From: Gammaproteobacteria bacterium (ex Lamellibrachia satsuma) | GTDB taxonomy: Bacteria > Pseudomonadota > Gammaproteobacteria > Chromatiales > Chromatiaceae | Assembly (NCBI GenBank): GCA_019623805.1 | Contig: CP053680.1 | Coordinates: 992,001-1,056,000 of the forward strand | DNA: 64,000 bases | Direction: 5' to 3' | Notes under the pieces: model-generated | Databases searched by the model: none | What the model saw: only the letters and a program-made list of their open reading frames with translations | What the model was told of the DNA's origin: nothing | Shown: one piece after another, positions 1-8,567 of the stretch | How positions within the stretch are numbered: the stretch's first letter is position 1 | How the letters are laid out: every line of letters begins with the position of its first letter | Program-made: the position numbers and the translations under genes

Positions 1-442
1 GAATGACACCTGAAATGGAGATGTTGTGGTCAAAAGCCTGGTATCCCAGCAGCAACGGAGCAATTCCGCGGGTCATGCCTTTTGTATTGATAACCAGAAC
101 AACGGGGACATCCAACAGGGCTGCCAGAGCGGCATTGCTGTTGCTGCCTTCAATATCCAAGCCATCATAGAGTCCCTTGTTACCCTCGATGAGGCCAATA
201 TCTGCCCCTTGCATTCGACGGCGATAGAGCGCTTCAATCTCTTCCCTATGCATGGTATAGAAATCGAGATTGTAACAGCCACGCCCAGTTGCTGAGTGCA
301 ACCAAAGCGGGTCAATGTAGTCGGGGCCTTTTTTGAAGGACTGGACCGTCAGGCCGCGACTGGCAAGAGCACGTCCCAATCCAATAGAGAGGGTGGTCTT
401 CCCGGATGACTTATGCGCAGCAGAAATATAGATAGAGGCCAC
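1..442 (-). CDS. dsrN: DsrN, cobyrinic acid a,c-diamide synthase-like glutamine amidotransferase (partial, N-terminus)
   Basis: Only the N-terminal ~147 residues are present; the gene runs off the left edge. The chosen start is GTG at 442, giving V-A-S-I-Y-I-S-A-A-H-K-S-S-G-K-T-T. The P-loop is AAHKSSGKTT, followed by KKGPDYIDPLW and EGNKGLYDG, which are typical of the CobB/CbiA family. Known role of the family: DsrN is thought to amidate siroheme to the siro(heme)amide used by reverse DsrAB, in the cytoplasm. It lies downstream of dsrP in the usual dsr order, but a strong terminator hairpin (467-500) separates it from dsrP and its start falls about 20 nt past the T-tract. Translation upstream of 442 in this frame runs through the terminator, so no earlier start is credible. 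There is only a weak A-rich ribosome binding site. Plain CobB of cobalamin synthesis is the alternative, but position and the HKSSGKTT motif favour DsrN. Confidence 0.88.
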   Translation of the reverse strand, partial: MASIYISAAHKSSGKTTLSIGLGRALASRGLTVQSFKKGPDYIDPLWLHSATGRGCYNLDFYTMHREEIEALYRRRMQGADIGLIEGNKGLYDGLDIEGSNSNAALAALLDVPVVLVINTKGMTRGIAPLLLGYQAFDHNISISGVI

Positions 443-460
443 AAGCTTTTTCTTTTGTGC

Positions 461-500
461 AAAAAAATACCCACCGTCAGCACATGCTGACGGTGGGTAT
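461..500 (-). terminator. Rho-independent terminator between dsrP and dsrN
   Basis: A perfect 16-bp inverted repeat (arms 467-482 and 485-500, arm sequence ATACCCACCGTCAGCA, 2-nt loop) is followed on the minus strand by seven T residues (461-467). It sits 34 bp after the dsrP stop and just before the dsrN start. It should end, or attenuate, transcription of dsrA-P before dsrN. Confidence 0.9.
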
Positions 501-534
501 TCTTATTGTCTTAATGCCAGATTACAAGCTGTAA

Positions 535-1737
535 TCAGGTGCTCTCCCCTGGATCTTCCAGGGTTTCCGGGAACACCTTGAACATACGGGCACCGACAGC
601 GACCATTGTCATAGCGATGGCAATGCCGCCAATACCCAGTAGCATTTCCGGAAAGCTGGGCGCATAGGCGTTCACTGTCCCATCGTAGAAGCTGCTCTCA
701 AGCACTTCCTTACCCGGAAAAATAGACATCGGGAAGGCCTGTCCACCTATTACGATCACGTAGATCTGGAAGAAACCGCCGATCAATACCATCACTGAAG
801 CTGCAGCAACAGCCCACCGTGCTTTATCGAACGCCGGAGAGTAGATCAGGAACAGCGGAATAACACCGCCAATCAACACCTGACCAATCCAGAACATTGC
901 GGTATACACCCCGCCATTGAGCAGAATAAAACTCTCGACGCCGTGGTGCTGAGTCACATACAGATTGGTGAGATTGAAGACAAGTGCAAAGTAGAGCACC
1001 GCACCGACAAATACCCCCAACAAGTTCTTCAGGCGAGTCAGACGCAAATCACCCAGTTCACGATCACCCCACATATAGGCGGCAATCAGCGTAATGATGA
1101 AGAATGCCAGTCCATAGCTGAAGGACATGATAATAAACATCGGCGCCATGATTGCTGCATCATAGGCCTCGCGGGCAACCAGAAAACCAAAGATTGAGCC
1201 GGTACCGGTGGTCAGTGCAAGGCGCCAAAAGAATGCTGCGAAACCAAGCGGACGGTAGTAACGGTTGGCTTTTCTGTCCATCATGGCCCAAAGATAGAGG
1301 CCCACGATAGCGAAGAAACCGGAATAGAGGATAATGTTCCAGGCGAAGATCGATTTGAAATTGTAGTAGGTCATGGCAATGATCAGACGATCAGGCCGCC
1401 CTAGATCCAGCAGCAGCACTACCAAGCCCCCTGCCAGTAAACCAATCGCCAGCAGACTCGAAAAACGTCCGAGGGGCTTGTACATCGGCCCGCCGAACAC
1501 CGAGCCAATCGACGCCACATTCAAAGCGCCGGACGCAGCAACAATCAGGAAGATTGCAAAGACATGCGGTAATCCCCAAACAATCTGGTTGGACATCCCG
1601 GTCACCCAGTGACCATTATGCTCCATGTAGAATGCTGCCCCAAGTGCAATAGCGACGATTGCACCGAGTAACGCCAACCCTGCCCAGTAGCGGACAGGTG
1701 TTCCGCAGTAGAGCTCACGATAATACATCTTACTCAT
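535..1737 (-). CDS. dsrP: DsrP, NrfD-family integral membrane quinone-interacting subunit
   Basis: The 400-aa protein has about ten hydrophobic segments spread over its whole length and the polar C-terminal tail usual for NrfD/PsrC-type proteins. It is the membrane anchor of the DsrMKJOP complex and is expected to exchange electrons with the quinone pool, working with the periplasmic ferredoxin DsrO and cytochrome DsrJ. The start ATG at 1737 lies 20 bp after dsrO. Length and order (J-O-P) match purple sulfur bacteria. It is the last gene before the terminator at 461-500. Confidence 0.95.
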   Translation of the reverse strand: MSKMYYRELYCGTPVRYWAGLALLGAIVAIALGAAFYMEHNGHWVTGMSNQIVWGLPHVFAIFLIVAASGALNVASIGSVFGGPMYKPLGRFSSLLAIGLLAGGLVVLLLDLGRPDRLIIAMTYYNFKSIFAWNIILYSGFFAIVGLYLWAMMDRKANRYYRPLGFAAFFWRLALTTGTGSIFGFLVAREAYDAAIMAPMFIIMSFSYGLAFFIITLIAAYMWGDRELGDLRLTRLKNLLGVFVGAVLYFALVFNLTNLYVTQHHGVESFILLNGGVYTAMFWIGQVLIGGVIPLFLIYSPAFDKARWAVAAASVMVLIGGFFQIYVIVIGGQAFPMSIFPGKEVLESSFYDGTVNAYAPSFPEMLLGIGGIAIAMTMVAVGARMFKVFPETLEDPGEST

Positions 1738-1757
1738 GTTCTATATGCCCCCTGCTA

Positions 1758-2510
1758 TCACAGATTCGAATACCGAACACCGGTATTCAGTTTGAGATCT
1801 GCCCGAATCTGCCGACTATTCTGTGATTTAAGTGCTTGACTGATTTCGCTATCTGGATCCTTCAGATCGCCAAAGACAATCGCCCCGTGTCCAGTATTGT
1901 GGCAGGCCTCCTGGCAGGCAGTCATCGTCTCACCACGATCAATACGGTGTACACACATCGTGCAGCCCTCAACACACCCCTTACCTCGAGGGGCGTTAAC
2001 GGACTGCTCCTCAAGGTCTTCATGCACGAAGGAACGCGCCTTGTAGGGGCAAGCCATCATGCAGTAGCGGCAGCCGATACAGATATGGCGATCCACCAAC
2101 ACGATTCCATCTGTGCGCTTGAAAGATGCCCCTGTTGGGCAGACATCAACACAAGGTGGATGTTCACAATGCTGGCACATCATCACCAGGCGATTGATAT
2201 GCCCTGTACTGTTATCCTTCAATTTGACGGCGCGAATCCACTGTGCATCCGTCGCCGGTCTGTCGTGCCCGGTCAAGCCGTGTTCACTGTTACAGGCATC
2301 GACACAGGCACTACAGCCTTGCGCGCATTTGTTCGCGTCGATCAACATCCCCCAGCGATGCTTGGCGGACGCACCCTTGGATTCAGGATCAGCGCCGGCC
2401 ACTGTATGCAGGAGTACACCTGGAGCGACGACAACCGCTCCAGCCGCTGCAACTGTCGTTCCGACAAACTTGCGGCGGTTCATGTCCGGCTGGTCATTTT
2501 TAACACTCAC
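1758..2510 (-). CDS. dsrO: DsrO, periplasmic four-cluster ferredoxin, Tat-exported
   Basis: A 250-aa iron-sulfur protein. The N-terminus has a twin-arginine signal (MNRRKFVGT followed by an Ala/Val-rich stretch) predicting Tat export. Four cysteine groups are visible: CAQGCSACVDAC, CQHCEHPPCVDVCP, CIGCRYCMMACP and CVEGCTMC...CQEAC, the pattern for four [4Fe-4S] clusters as in NrfC/PsrB/HybA-type subunits. By homology it passes electrons between DsrJ and the membrane protein DsrP in DsrMKJOP. It sits between dsrJ and dsrP with gaps of about 20 bp, so the three are presumably co-translated. Confidence 0.95.
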   Translation of the reverse strand: MSVKNDQPDMNRRKFVGTTVAAAGAVVVAPGVLLHTVAGADPESKGASAKHRWGMLIDANKCAQGCSACVDACNSEHGLTGHDRPATDAQWIRAVKLKDNSTGHINRLVMMCQHCEHPPCVDVCPTGASFKRTDGIVLVDRHICIGCRYCMMACPYKARSFVHEDLEEQSVNAPRGKGCVEGCTMCVHRIDRGETMTACQEACHNTGHGAIVFGDLKDPDSEISQALKSQNSRQIRADLKLNTGVRYSNL

Positions 2511-2528
2511 GATCAGTCTCTCCGCATA

Positions 2529-3029
2529 TTACCTGGCAGACTCGCTGCCGGCATGGATAACAGGATGCCACTCTTTCAACGATGAGGCGTTGAGGCTCTG
2601 GAACTTCATCCGTTCGAGGTCCACTGCTCCAAGGGAACCCTTACCCTGCATAGGTGTCGTCCGGTGACACTGGAAACAAGCTGGACTCACAGCCACATAG
2701 GCATGACAAGCCTCGCAGAACTGGCCTTCATCAGTCACCGGAACCGCATTGCCATCATGATCTTTGGATGCATGGCATTCAACACAGTCAATAAGACTGA
2801 ACTTAGCTCCACGAATACCACCATGCACGGTCTCAACCCGCTGGTGCTTGAGGTAATCCATGTGGTTTCGACGAATATCATTCGTCTCTGCCACACAGCT
2901 CTCCATCGAAGCCGCCTTCGAGCCCTTGATCACGGCGGTATCACCTACCGCCTGCAGGCTGGTTACTACAAAAGCAGCACCTGCCAACAAGTAGGTGAAA
3001 CGCCTGACGCTGTTGAAAGAACTTCGCAT
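2529..3029 (-). CDS. dsrJ: DsrJ, periplasmic triheme c-type cytochrome
   Basis: A 166-aa protein with an N-terminal hydrophobic signal/anchor (YLLAGAAFVVTSLQAVG) and three CxxCH haem sites: CVECH, CEACH and CFQCH. A further cysteine near residue 45 (MESC) lies where DsrJ of Allochromatium has its unusual Cys haem ligand. The ATG at 3029 was chosen over the GTG three bases upstream because TAGGAG lies 5 nt before it. It is the periplasmic cytochrome of DsrMKJOP and is thought to take part in sulfur-substrate oxidation. The gene is 12 bp downstream of dsrL. Confidence 0.94.
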   Translation of the reverse strand: MRSSFNSVRRFTYLLAGAAFVVTSLQAVGDTAVIKGSKAASMESCVAETNDIRRNHMDYLKHQRVETVHGGIRGAKFSLIDCVECHASKDHDGNAVPVTDEGQFCEACHAYVAVSPACFQCHRTTPMQGKGSLGAVDLERMKFQSLNASSLKEWHPVIHAGSESAR

Positions 3030-3041
3030 CACAGCTCCTAT

Positions 3042-4997
3042 TTATTCACCGAGACCCATCTGAATGTAGCCTGTGGGACAGACATCTGTGCAAACGTGAC
3101 AACCGATACACTTGAAGTAGTCAGTATCCACATAGCGACCAATGGTTGACTCACCACGTTTGACACGGAATACCGCGTCCTGTGGACAGAAGATGATGCA
3201 GTTGTCGCACTCGAAGCACATGCCGCAGCTCATGCAACGCTTTGCCTCTGCCTGAACCTGGTCCGTATTCAGAGGAATCAGACGCTCTTTGAAGTGACCA
3301 AGCACGTCGTCTGAACTGGGGACTTCTTCATTACGAATATTGCGGGGCGTCGGCTCGAAATGTCCCAGGAAAAGCTCGTCTGCAGGGATGATCTCCTGCT
3401 TGGAACGATCCTCAAAGTTATGCACCGCATATTTGGCAGAATTAGTGCCTCGCAGGTCACCTTCGGATTTATCGAAGTGCTCAGGTTCCATGTGCGCCTC
3501 TTTCAGCTTCTCCAGGAGGCTGAAATGGTGAACATCGACCTTCGGACGTTTGCCCTGTTCTTCATGCTTGAGGAAGTGATCAATACTTTCGGAGGCGATG
3601 GAAGCCTGGCCAATCGCAGTCGTCAGCAGATGCGGGCGAATGATGTCCCCTGCCACGAAGTGACCCGGTTTACCTGGAATCTGATAAAGTTTGTCGGAAT
3701 CAATGAGACCACGACCATTATCGAAATCCTCAAGGCCGGTCATGTCACCACCCTGACCAATCGCTGCTACGATGAGATCCGCTTCGAGAACACGCTCTGT
3801 GCCCTCTGTGGGGATAGGCGTCATGCCATCCATGGTGCAGTCGCACACTCTCAGTGCCTTTGCCCGACCGTCTTCGCCCTTGATCACTTCCAGGGGCATC
3901 ACACCGTCGAGGATGGTAACACCCTCTGTCGTCGCATCACTGATCTCGTGTTCTGCGGCCATCATCTCAGCTTTAACGAAGAGAGAGGTCAGTGTTACAT
4001 CAGAACCCTGTGCTGCTGCGGCATTTGCGGCATCGTGAGCCACGAAGCCATCCTTCACAACCAGCTCAGGGCGGTCAGTCGGATTGGTATGTTCGATGTG
4101 TCCAAGGCGGCGGGCAACCGACACCACGTCGATAGAGGTATCACCACCACCGATACAGATCACCTTGTCGGCGGTCACTTTCATGCGGCCTTCGTTAAAG
4201 GCCTTCAGGAAGGCAACACCGCTAACGCAGTTGGGGGTATCGTCCCAACCGGGAATAGGCAGGCCACGGCCACTCTGGCAACCCAACGCCCAGAGAAGCG
4301 CATCATACTCTTTCTCGACATCGGCAACCGTCACGTCTTTACCAACACGTGTCTCCATGCGCAATTCGACGCCCATATCGACAATACGCTGAAGTTCTGC
4401 GCCCAGCTTGTCACGGGGAATACGATAGCCGGGAATACCATAGCGCATCATGCCGCCAAGCTCCTTGTTCTCGTCGAACAGGGTGACGGCATGGCCCATG
4501 CGGCGCAGCTGGAAGGCTGCAGCCATACCGGCAGGACCACCACCAATGACCGCTACCTTCTTACCGGTATCTTCACCAGCGGTAAACGAGTAACCCTGCT
4601 CAATGGCGTTGTCGCCGATGAACTGCTCAACAGAGTTGATACCGACGAAGTCTTCAACCTCGTTACGGTTACAGCCATCCTGACAAGGCGCAGGGCAGAC
4701 ACGTCCCATCATTGAAGGAAAAGGATTGGAGCCGGTGGCACGCTCGAACGCATACTGTTGCCACTCTTCACCCTCTACAGGCTTCTCCTGTTCACGAACG
4801 ATCGCCAACCAACCACGGATATCGTGTCCGGAAGGGCAGCTGCCCTGGCACGGTGGGGTGCGATGGATATAGGTAGGACACTTATGGGAGGTATCCTGAA
4901 CAAAAATCTTATCTGTCCAGTCATCCCACTGATCGTCACCCTCTTCATACCGACGCCAGGTGATATCTTTTTTCATCTCTTCACTAGGAGTAGCCAT
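3042..4997 (-). CDS. dsrL: DsrL, NAD(P)H:acceptor iron-sulfur flavoprotein oxidoreductase
   Basis: A 651-aa protein of the GltD/small-subunit glutamate synthase type. Visible features are N-terminal cysteine groups (residues 40-54 and CPAPCQDGC at 101-109), an FAD-binding GGGPAG at 152-157, a second Rossmann motif IGGGDTS for NAD(P), and a C-terminal ferredoxin domain with CMSCGMCFECDNC and CIGCHVCTDVC. It is cytoplasmic. Family knowledge: DsrL is found with oxidative DsrAB, is essential for sulfur oxidation in Allochromatium, and takes electrons from DsrAB to NAD+. An AAGGAG site lies 6 nt before the ATG. Its presence is a main reason to read this dsr cluster as oxidative. Confidence 0.96.
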   Translation of the reverse strand: MATPSEEMKKDITWRRYEEGDDQWDDWTDKIFVQDTSHKCPTYIHRTPPCQGSCPSGHDIRGWLAIVREQEKPVEGEEWQQYAFERATGSNPFPSMMGRVCPAPCQDGCNRNEVEDFVGINSVEQFIGDNAIEQGYSFTAGEDTGKKVAVIGGGPAGMAAAFQLRRMGHAVTLFDENKELGGMMRYGIPGYRIPRDKLGAELQRIVDMGVELRMETRVGKDVTVADVEKEYDALLWALGCQSGRGLPIPGWDDTPNCVSGVAFLKAFNEGRMKVTADKVICIGGGDTSIDVVSVARRLGHIEHTNPTDRPELVVKDGFVAHDAANAAAAQGSDVTLTSLFVKAEMMAAEHEISDATTEGVTILDGVMPLEVIKGEDGRAKALRVCDCTMDGMTPIPTEGTERVLEADLIVAAIGQGGDMTGLEDFDNGRGLIDSDKLYQIPGKPGHFVAGDIIRPHLLTTAIGQASIASESIDHFLKHEEQGKRPKVDVHHFSLLEKLKEAHMEPEHFDKSEGDLRGTNSAKYAVHNFEDRSKQEIIPADELFLGHFEPTPRNIRNEEVPSSDDVLGHFKERLIPLNTDQVQAEAKRCMSCGMCFECDNCIIFCPQDAVFRVKRGESTIGRYVDTDYFKCIGCHVCTDVCPTGYIQMGLGE

Positions 4998-5084
4998 TTT
5001 TGTCTCCTTAACCTATATCTAATTTTTCGAATCGCCGGTCAGCATCACAACCAACCGGTGAATATTTAACCGCTAGTCTAAACT

Positions 5085-6623
5085 TTAATCGTCGTCATCT
5101 TCGCCATAACCGGGTGCCTCTTCCGGCGGCGTTTTTCTGTTCAGCACGATGGCATCGCTTACCAACTGGTGAACACTGACAATCTGATACATGTCCATGC
5201 CGTAGTAGGGGAGAACCTTGGTAAACTGGCTCTTACAGATGGCGCAGATCGCCGCCATGTGGGTAACACCTTTCTCGTTCATGACGTTCTGAAGCGCAGT
5301 CATGCGGGGCAGTGCGCCCTTGACCCGAATTTCCATCAGGTCATCAGTCAACAGACCGCCACCACCACCGCAGCAGAAGGTCCGTTCGTGGATCGTATCC
5401 CACTCCATGTCATAAAAATTGTTGCAAACCGCCTTGATGACATTACGTGGAATATCGAACTGCCCCCCCGGGGTGTCCCCCATGCGGGTGGCACGCGCCA
5501 CATTGCAGGAGTCGTGGAACGTGAGCGTCTTGTCATCATTCTCGGACTTATCCAGCTCCAGGGTACCCTGCTGGATCTCATTCCAGGTAAATTCGCAGAT
5601 ATGCTGCGGCACCGGGTAGTCTGGATCACAGAAGTCGAACGGGCCGGCCAGTGTATTCAGAAAGCTGTAGGCCACGCGCCAGGCATGTCCACACTCGCCA
5701 AACACGATGCGTTTGACACCCAGTTCCAGTGCCGCCTCACGTACCCGCAGGGAGATACGTCGCATGTTTTCGTAGGAACCGATAAACATACCGAAGTTGG
5801 CCGCCTCTGACGCCGTGGTACTCAGAGTCCAGCTAACGCCCGCTTCGTGAAATACCTTTCCGTAACCGATCAGGCCGTCTACATGGGGCTCAGCAAAGAA
5901 GTCGGCAGATGGGGTAACCAGGAGGATATCCGCACCCTTGACGTCCAGGGGATATTTAACAGCGACTTCGTCCTCGTCGTAAACATCCTCTTCAAGACCC
6001 TCGAGGGTATCGGCCAGCGGAGGTCCAGGCAGACCCAGGTTGTTTCCGATCTTAAATACCTTCGCGATGATCTCGTTACAGTACTTCTGACCTACGCCGA
6101 CCTGCGCCATAATCTCGCGGGCAGCCATGGATATCTCTGCAGTATCGATACCGTAGGGGCAGAATACTGAGCAGCGACGACACTGCGAACACTGATGAAA
6201 ATAGCTATACCAGTCGTCGAGTACCTCTTCCGTCAGGTCTGCCGCACCAACCAGTTTTGGGAAGTATTTACCCGCAAAAGTAAAGTAGCGGCGATAGACT
6301 TTGCGCAGTAGATCCTGGCGCCCGACAGGCATGTTCTTGGGATCCTTGGTGCCCAGAAAGTAGTGACACTTGTCCGTGCAGGAACCACATTTCACACAGG
6401 AATCAAGGTAGACCCGAAACGAGCGGTAGCGACTCAGCAGGTCACCCATCTTCTCGATGGCTCTATCATGCCAGTCGTCAACCTTTTCACCCGGAAAACC
6501 CAGTGGTTCCTGGTGCTCAGGTTTGGCCACAAAGCACGTAGTGTGCGCCATAGCCCCTTCTTCGATATTCGGAACATCAACAAATTCTGAAAGTTCCGGT
6601 GTGTCAAATTTCGCCTTAGCCAT
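5085..6623 (-). CDS. dsrK: DsrK, HdrD-like catalytic Fe-S subunit of DsrMKJOP
   Basis: A 512-aa cytoplasmic-face protein. Two [4Fe-4S] ferredoxin motifs are seen (CVKCGSCTDKC at 76-86, CSQCRRCSVFC at 145-155). They are followed by two CCG-type domains, the second with CCGGGGG, which bind the special catalytic cubane cluster of heterodisulfide reductases. The role, by homology, is redox chemistry on the DsrC trisulfide/thiol cysteines, coupled to the membrane haem subunit DsrM. The gene sits 30 bp after dsrM. The tail is very acidic (YGEDDDD). Confidence 0.95.
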   Translation of the reverse strand: MAKAKFDTPELSEFVDVPNIEEGAMAHTTCFVAKPEHQEPLGFPGEKVDDWHDRAIEKMGDLLSRYRSFRVYLDSCVKCGSCTDKCHYFLGTKDPKNMPVGRQDLLRKVYRRYFTFAGKYFPKLVGAADLTEEVLDDWYSYFHQCSQCRRCSVFCPYGIDTAEISMAAREIMAQVGVGQKYCNEIIAKVFKIGNNLGLPGPPLADTLEGLEEDVYDEDEVAVKYPLDVKGADILLVTPSADFFAEPHVDGLIGYGKVFHEAGVSWTLSTTASEAANFGMFIGSYENMRRISLRVREAALELGVKRIVFGECGHAWRVAYSFLNTLAGPFDFCDPDYPVPQHICEFTWNEIQQGTLELDKSENDDKTLTFHDSCNVARATRMGDTPGGQFDIPRNVIKAVCNNFYDMEWDTIHERTFCCGGGGGLLTDDLMEIRVKGALPRMTALQNVMNEKGVTHMAAICAICKSQFTKVLPYYGMDMYQIVSVHQLVSDAIVLNRKTPPEEAPGYGEDDDD

Positions 6624-6653
6624 CTGCAGCCCTCTTAGGCCAAGTTGATATTC

Positions 6654-7376
6654 TTAGGATTCTTCGAGCTTTTTCGCCCAAGGTGCCAAGTGTCGTTTCT
6701 CACGTGGATTATCGACCTGGTTTCGGGACGGGCTGAAGAATATTCCAGGGATATGCAGCAATTTGCTGAAGGGCAAAATGATCATCAGCACAGCGACAAG
6801 TGTCAGATGCATGATCAGCGCAAAATCCATCGGAAGTTCGCCACCACTGAGGGTAAACAGTCCGTCGAAGAACTGTTTGACCATAACGACGTCAGTGTGG
6901 ATGAGGAACGTCATCATCAGGCCGCTAAAGCCAATGAAGATGAGCAGTAGCAACATCAGGTAATCTGAAGGTGCTGAAATATAACGTACACGATCAACGA
7001 AGATACGACGCAGGAAGAGGCCGCCGAGTCCGGCAACCATGGCAAACCCTGCATAGATGCCAAAAGGCTGGATCAATGCGATCGGAAGCGGAACGGGATC
7101 GACAAAATAACGGACATGCCGCGCCAGCACCACAAACAACCCCATGTGGAACATCCAGGAAAAGATCCAGGTCCACTTGGTGCTTTTGAAAAGGCTTTCA
7201 AAGAAAACCACTTCACGGAACATACGCATTACCACACCGGTCTGAGTCACAGGGGCCGGGGTGGTGGGAATCTTTAATGGTGCAGGTGTCTTGGCGTACT
7301 GCACAATTTTACGTGCCAGACCAAGTACCAGAACGATGGTCGCTACGATAAACAGCAACGCGTAGACTGTTGACAT
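6654..7376 (-). CDS. dsrM: DsrM, NarI-like membrane cytochrome b subunit
   Basis: A 240-aa protein with five to six hydrophobic helices, including histidines in MFHMGLFVVLARHVRYF and LIMHLTLVAV that can serve as haem b ligands. It is the membrane partner of DsrK, modelled on NarI, and links DsrC redox state to the quinone pool. An AGGAAC ribosome site precedes the ATG at 7376. It follows dsrC after a 68-bp gap that contains a hairpin (7407-7430). Length is shorter than DsrM of many sulfate reducers but normal for sulfur oxidisers. Confidence 0.93.
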   Translation of the reverse strand: MSTVYALLFIVATIVLVLGLARKIVQYAKTPAPLKIPTTPAPVTQTGVVMRMFREVVFFESLFKSTKWTWIFSWMFHMGLFVVLARHVRYFVDPVPLPIALIQPFGIYAGFAMVAGLGGLFLRRIFVDRVRYISAPSDYLMLLLLIFIGFSGLMMTFLIHTDVVMVKQFFDGLFTLSGGELPMDFALIMHLTLVAVLMIILPFSKLLHIPGIFFSPSRNQVDNPREKRHLAPWAKKLEES

Positions 7377-7406
7377 GTTCCTGCGTTCCTCAGAAGGATT
7401 AAATGA

Positions 7407-7430
7407 CCGGGAGGAAAAATCCCCTCCCGG
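7407..7430 (-). promoter_or_regulatory. Intercistronic hairpin between dsrC and dsrM
   Basis: Perfect 8-bp GC-rich arms CCGGGAGG (7407-7414) and CCTCCCGG (7423-7430) with an 8-nt loop. There is no T-tract after it on the minus strand, so it is not a classical terminator. It lies just after dsrC, whose product is needed in large excess, so an mRNA-stabilising or partial-termination role is a reasonable inference. Confidence 0.6.
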
Positions 7431-7444
7431 ACTTCAGCTACTGC

Positions 7445-7777
7445 TTAGATACAGCCAGTAGGCTTGGGCAGACCAGCGAAGCGGCAAGCCTGCTTACCAG
7501 GACCGTATGGGAACAGACCGTACAGGTACTTGCTGTTACCCTTCTCTTTACCCAGTTTCTTACCAACAGCCTTGGTCAGAACCCGGACAGCAGGAGCGAT
7601 CTGATACTCTTCGTAGTACTCACGCAGGAAGTTGATGATATCCCAGTGCTCATCAGTCAGCTCAAGGTCATCTTCCTTCGCCATCTCTTCTGCAACTACG
7701 GGCTCCCAATCAGCCAGAGTTACCAGGTAACCCTCTTCGTCAGTCTCAAAAACTTTACCGTTAGCTTCGATAGCCAT
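7445..7777 (-). CDS. dsrC: DsrC, sulfur-carrier protein with both redox cysteines
   Basis: A 110-aa protein ending in GPGKQACRFAGLPKPTGCI. The penultimate Cys109 (CysA) and Cys98 (CysB), ten residues apart, are the two conserved cysteines that carry sulfur to DsrAB as a persulfide/trisulfide. It accepts sulfur from DsrEFH in the cytoplasm and its oxidised form is handled by DsrMKJOP. A GGAGAAAT site lies before the ATG. A second, cysteine-free paralogue is encoded at 13609-13953. Confidence 0.97.
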   Translation of the reverse strand: MAIEANGKVFETDEEGYLVTLADWEPVVAEEMAKEDDLELTDEHWDIINFLREYYEEYQIAPAVRVLTKAVGKKLGKEKGNSKYLYGLFPYGPGKQACRFAGLPKPTGCI

Positions 7778-7819
7778 AGTATTTCTCCAATCAGAGTTAA
7801 ATTATTTGGTTGGGATTTA

Positions 7820-8125
7820 TCAGACCCAGGCCGAAACTTTATCGTTTTCGACGGCCAAGCTGACAAAACCCGCGTAATCCACAACTTCAATGCCTTCAGC
7901 AAGCTTCTCTTCCGAGATGCCGCGGGCTTTCAGGTCAGGGCCAAGGGCATAAAACTTGACACCCGATGCTGCAGCCACCTTCTCAGCAACGGCGTTACCC
8001 TTCATTGCCCCATAAACGCCATCTTCATACATCAGAACAGCGCTACCCTCTTTTGCATAACCCAGGCAATCTGCCAGTGAGTTCTTCTCAAAAGGGGATT
8101 TGTTAACAGTATGCAAAGTACTCAT
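7820..8125 (-). CDS. dsrH: DsrH, sulfurtransferase subunit (TusB-like)
   Basis: A 101-aa protein of the DsrH/TusB family, starting MSTLHTVNKSPF, a typical beginning for the family, with a Cys in the motif LADCLGYAKEG. It is one of three subunits of the cytoplasmic DsrE2F2H2 hexamer, which relays sulfur to DsrC. It starts 15 bp after dsrF with GGAGAG upstream and lies just before dsrC. Confidence 0.94.
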   Translation of the reverse strand: MSTLHTVNKSPFEKNSLADCLGYAKEGSAVLMYEDGVYGAMKGNAVAEKVAAASGVKFYALGPDLKARGISEEKLAEGIEVVDYAGFVSLAVENDKVSAWV

Positions 8126-8140
8126 GCGATCTCTCCGCCT

Positions 8141-8551
8141 TTAGAAGCTATAGACAACATCCTGGTCATCCAGGACGTCAGCCAATTCAGCGCGACTGAC
8201 GAGACGGATGGAATCCTTCTCAGCCCAATCGTCATCTTCGTCTTCCCAGGTGAGAGGCATCAGGTCATCAAGCGTCAGACCCCGCTCTTCCAGAGACTCT
8301 TTCTCCACATAGAGCTTGGTAACATCATAATCACCCAGCGCCTTGTAAGTGGTGGAGAAGTTCTTCATTTCGGACTCAGAGGTATCCTGACCTTCGAGCA
8401 GCTGATAGACCCCATCTCCGATAAACGCCAGACTGACATCCTGATCGAATGCAGCACCGATCAGCACAACCTCCAGTGACTCCCACGCATAGATAGTGCC
8501 ATAGGGGGCACGGCGGTTGAGATACATGAACTTCTTGATATTTTCAGACAT
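8141..8551 (-). CDS. dsrF: DsrF, sulfurtransferase subunit (TusC-like)
   Basis: A 136-aa DsrF/TusC-family protein (KKFMYLNRRAPYGT, VLIGAAFDQDVSLAFIGDGV). It is a structural subunit of the DsrEFH complex and carries no cysteine. The second of two adjacent ATGs (8551) was chosen because GAGG lies 7 nt upstream and the resulting start MSENIKKFMYL fits the family. It lies between dsrE and dsrH with very short gaps. Confidence 0.95.
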   Translation of the reverse strand: MSENIKKFMYLNRRAPYGTIYAWESLEVVLIGAAFDQDVSLAFIGDGVYQLLEGQDTSESEMKNFSTTYKALGDYDVTKLYVEKESLEERGLTLDDLMPLTWEDEDDDWAEKDSIRLVSRAELADVLDDQDVVYSF

Positions 8552-8567
8552 CATTCAACCTCTATAC

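Noticed and set aside
3360..4715. A 451-codon open frame on the plus strand opposite dsrL
   Set aside because: It is antisense to the well-matched dsrL gene, has His/Thr/Arg-rich unlikely composition and no ribosome site.
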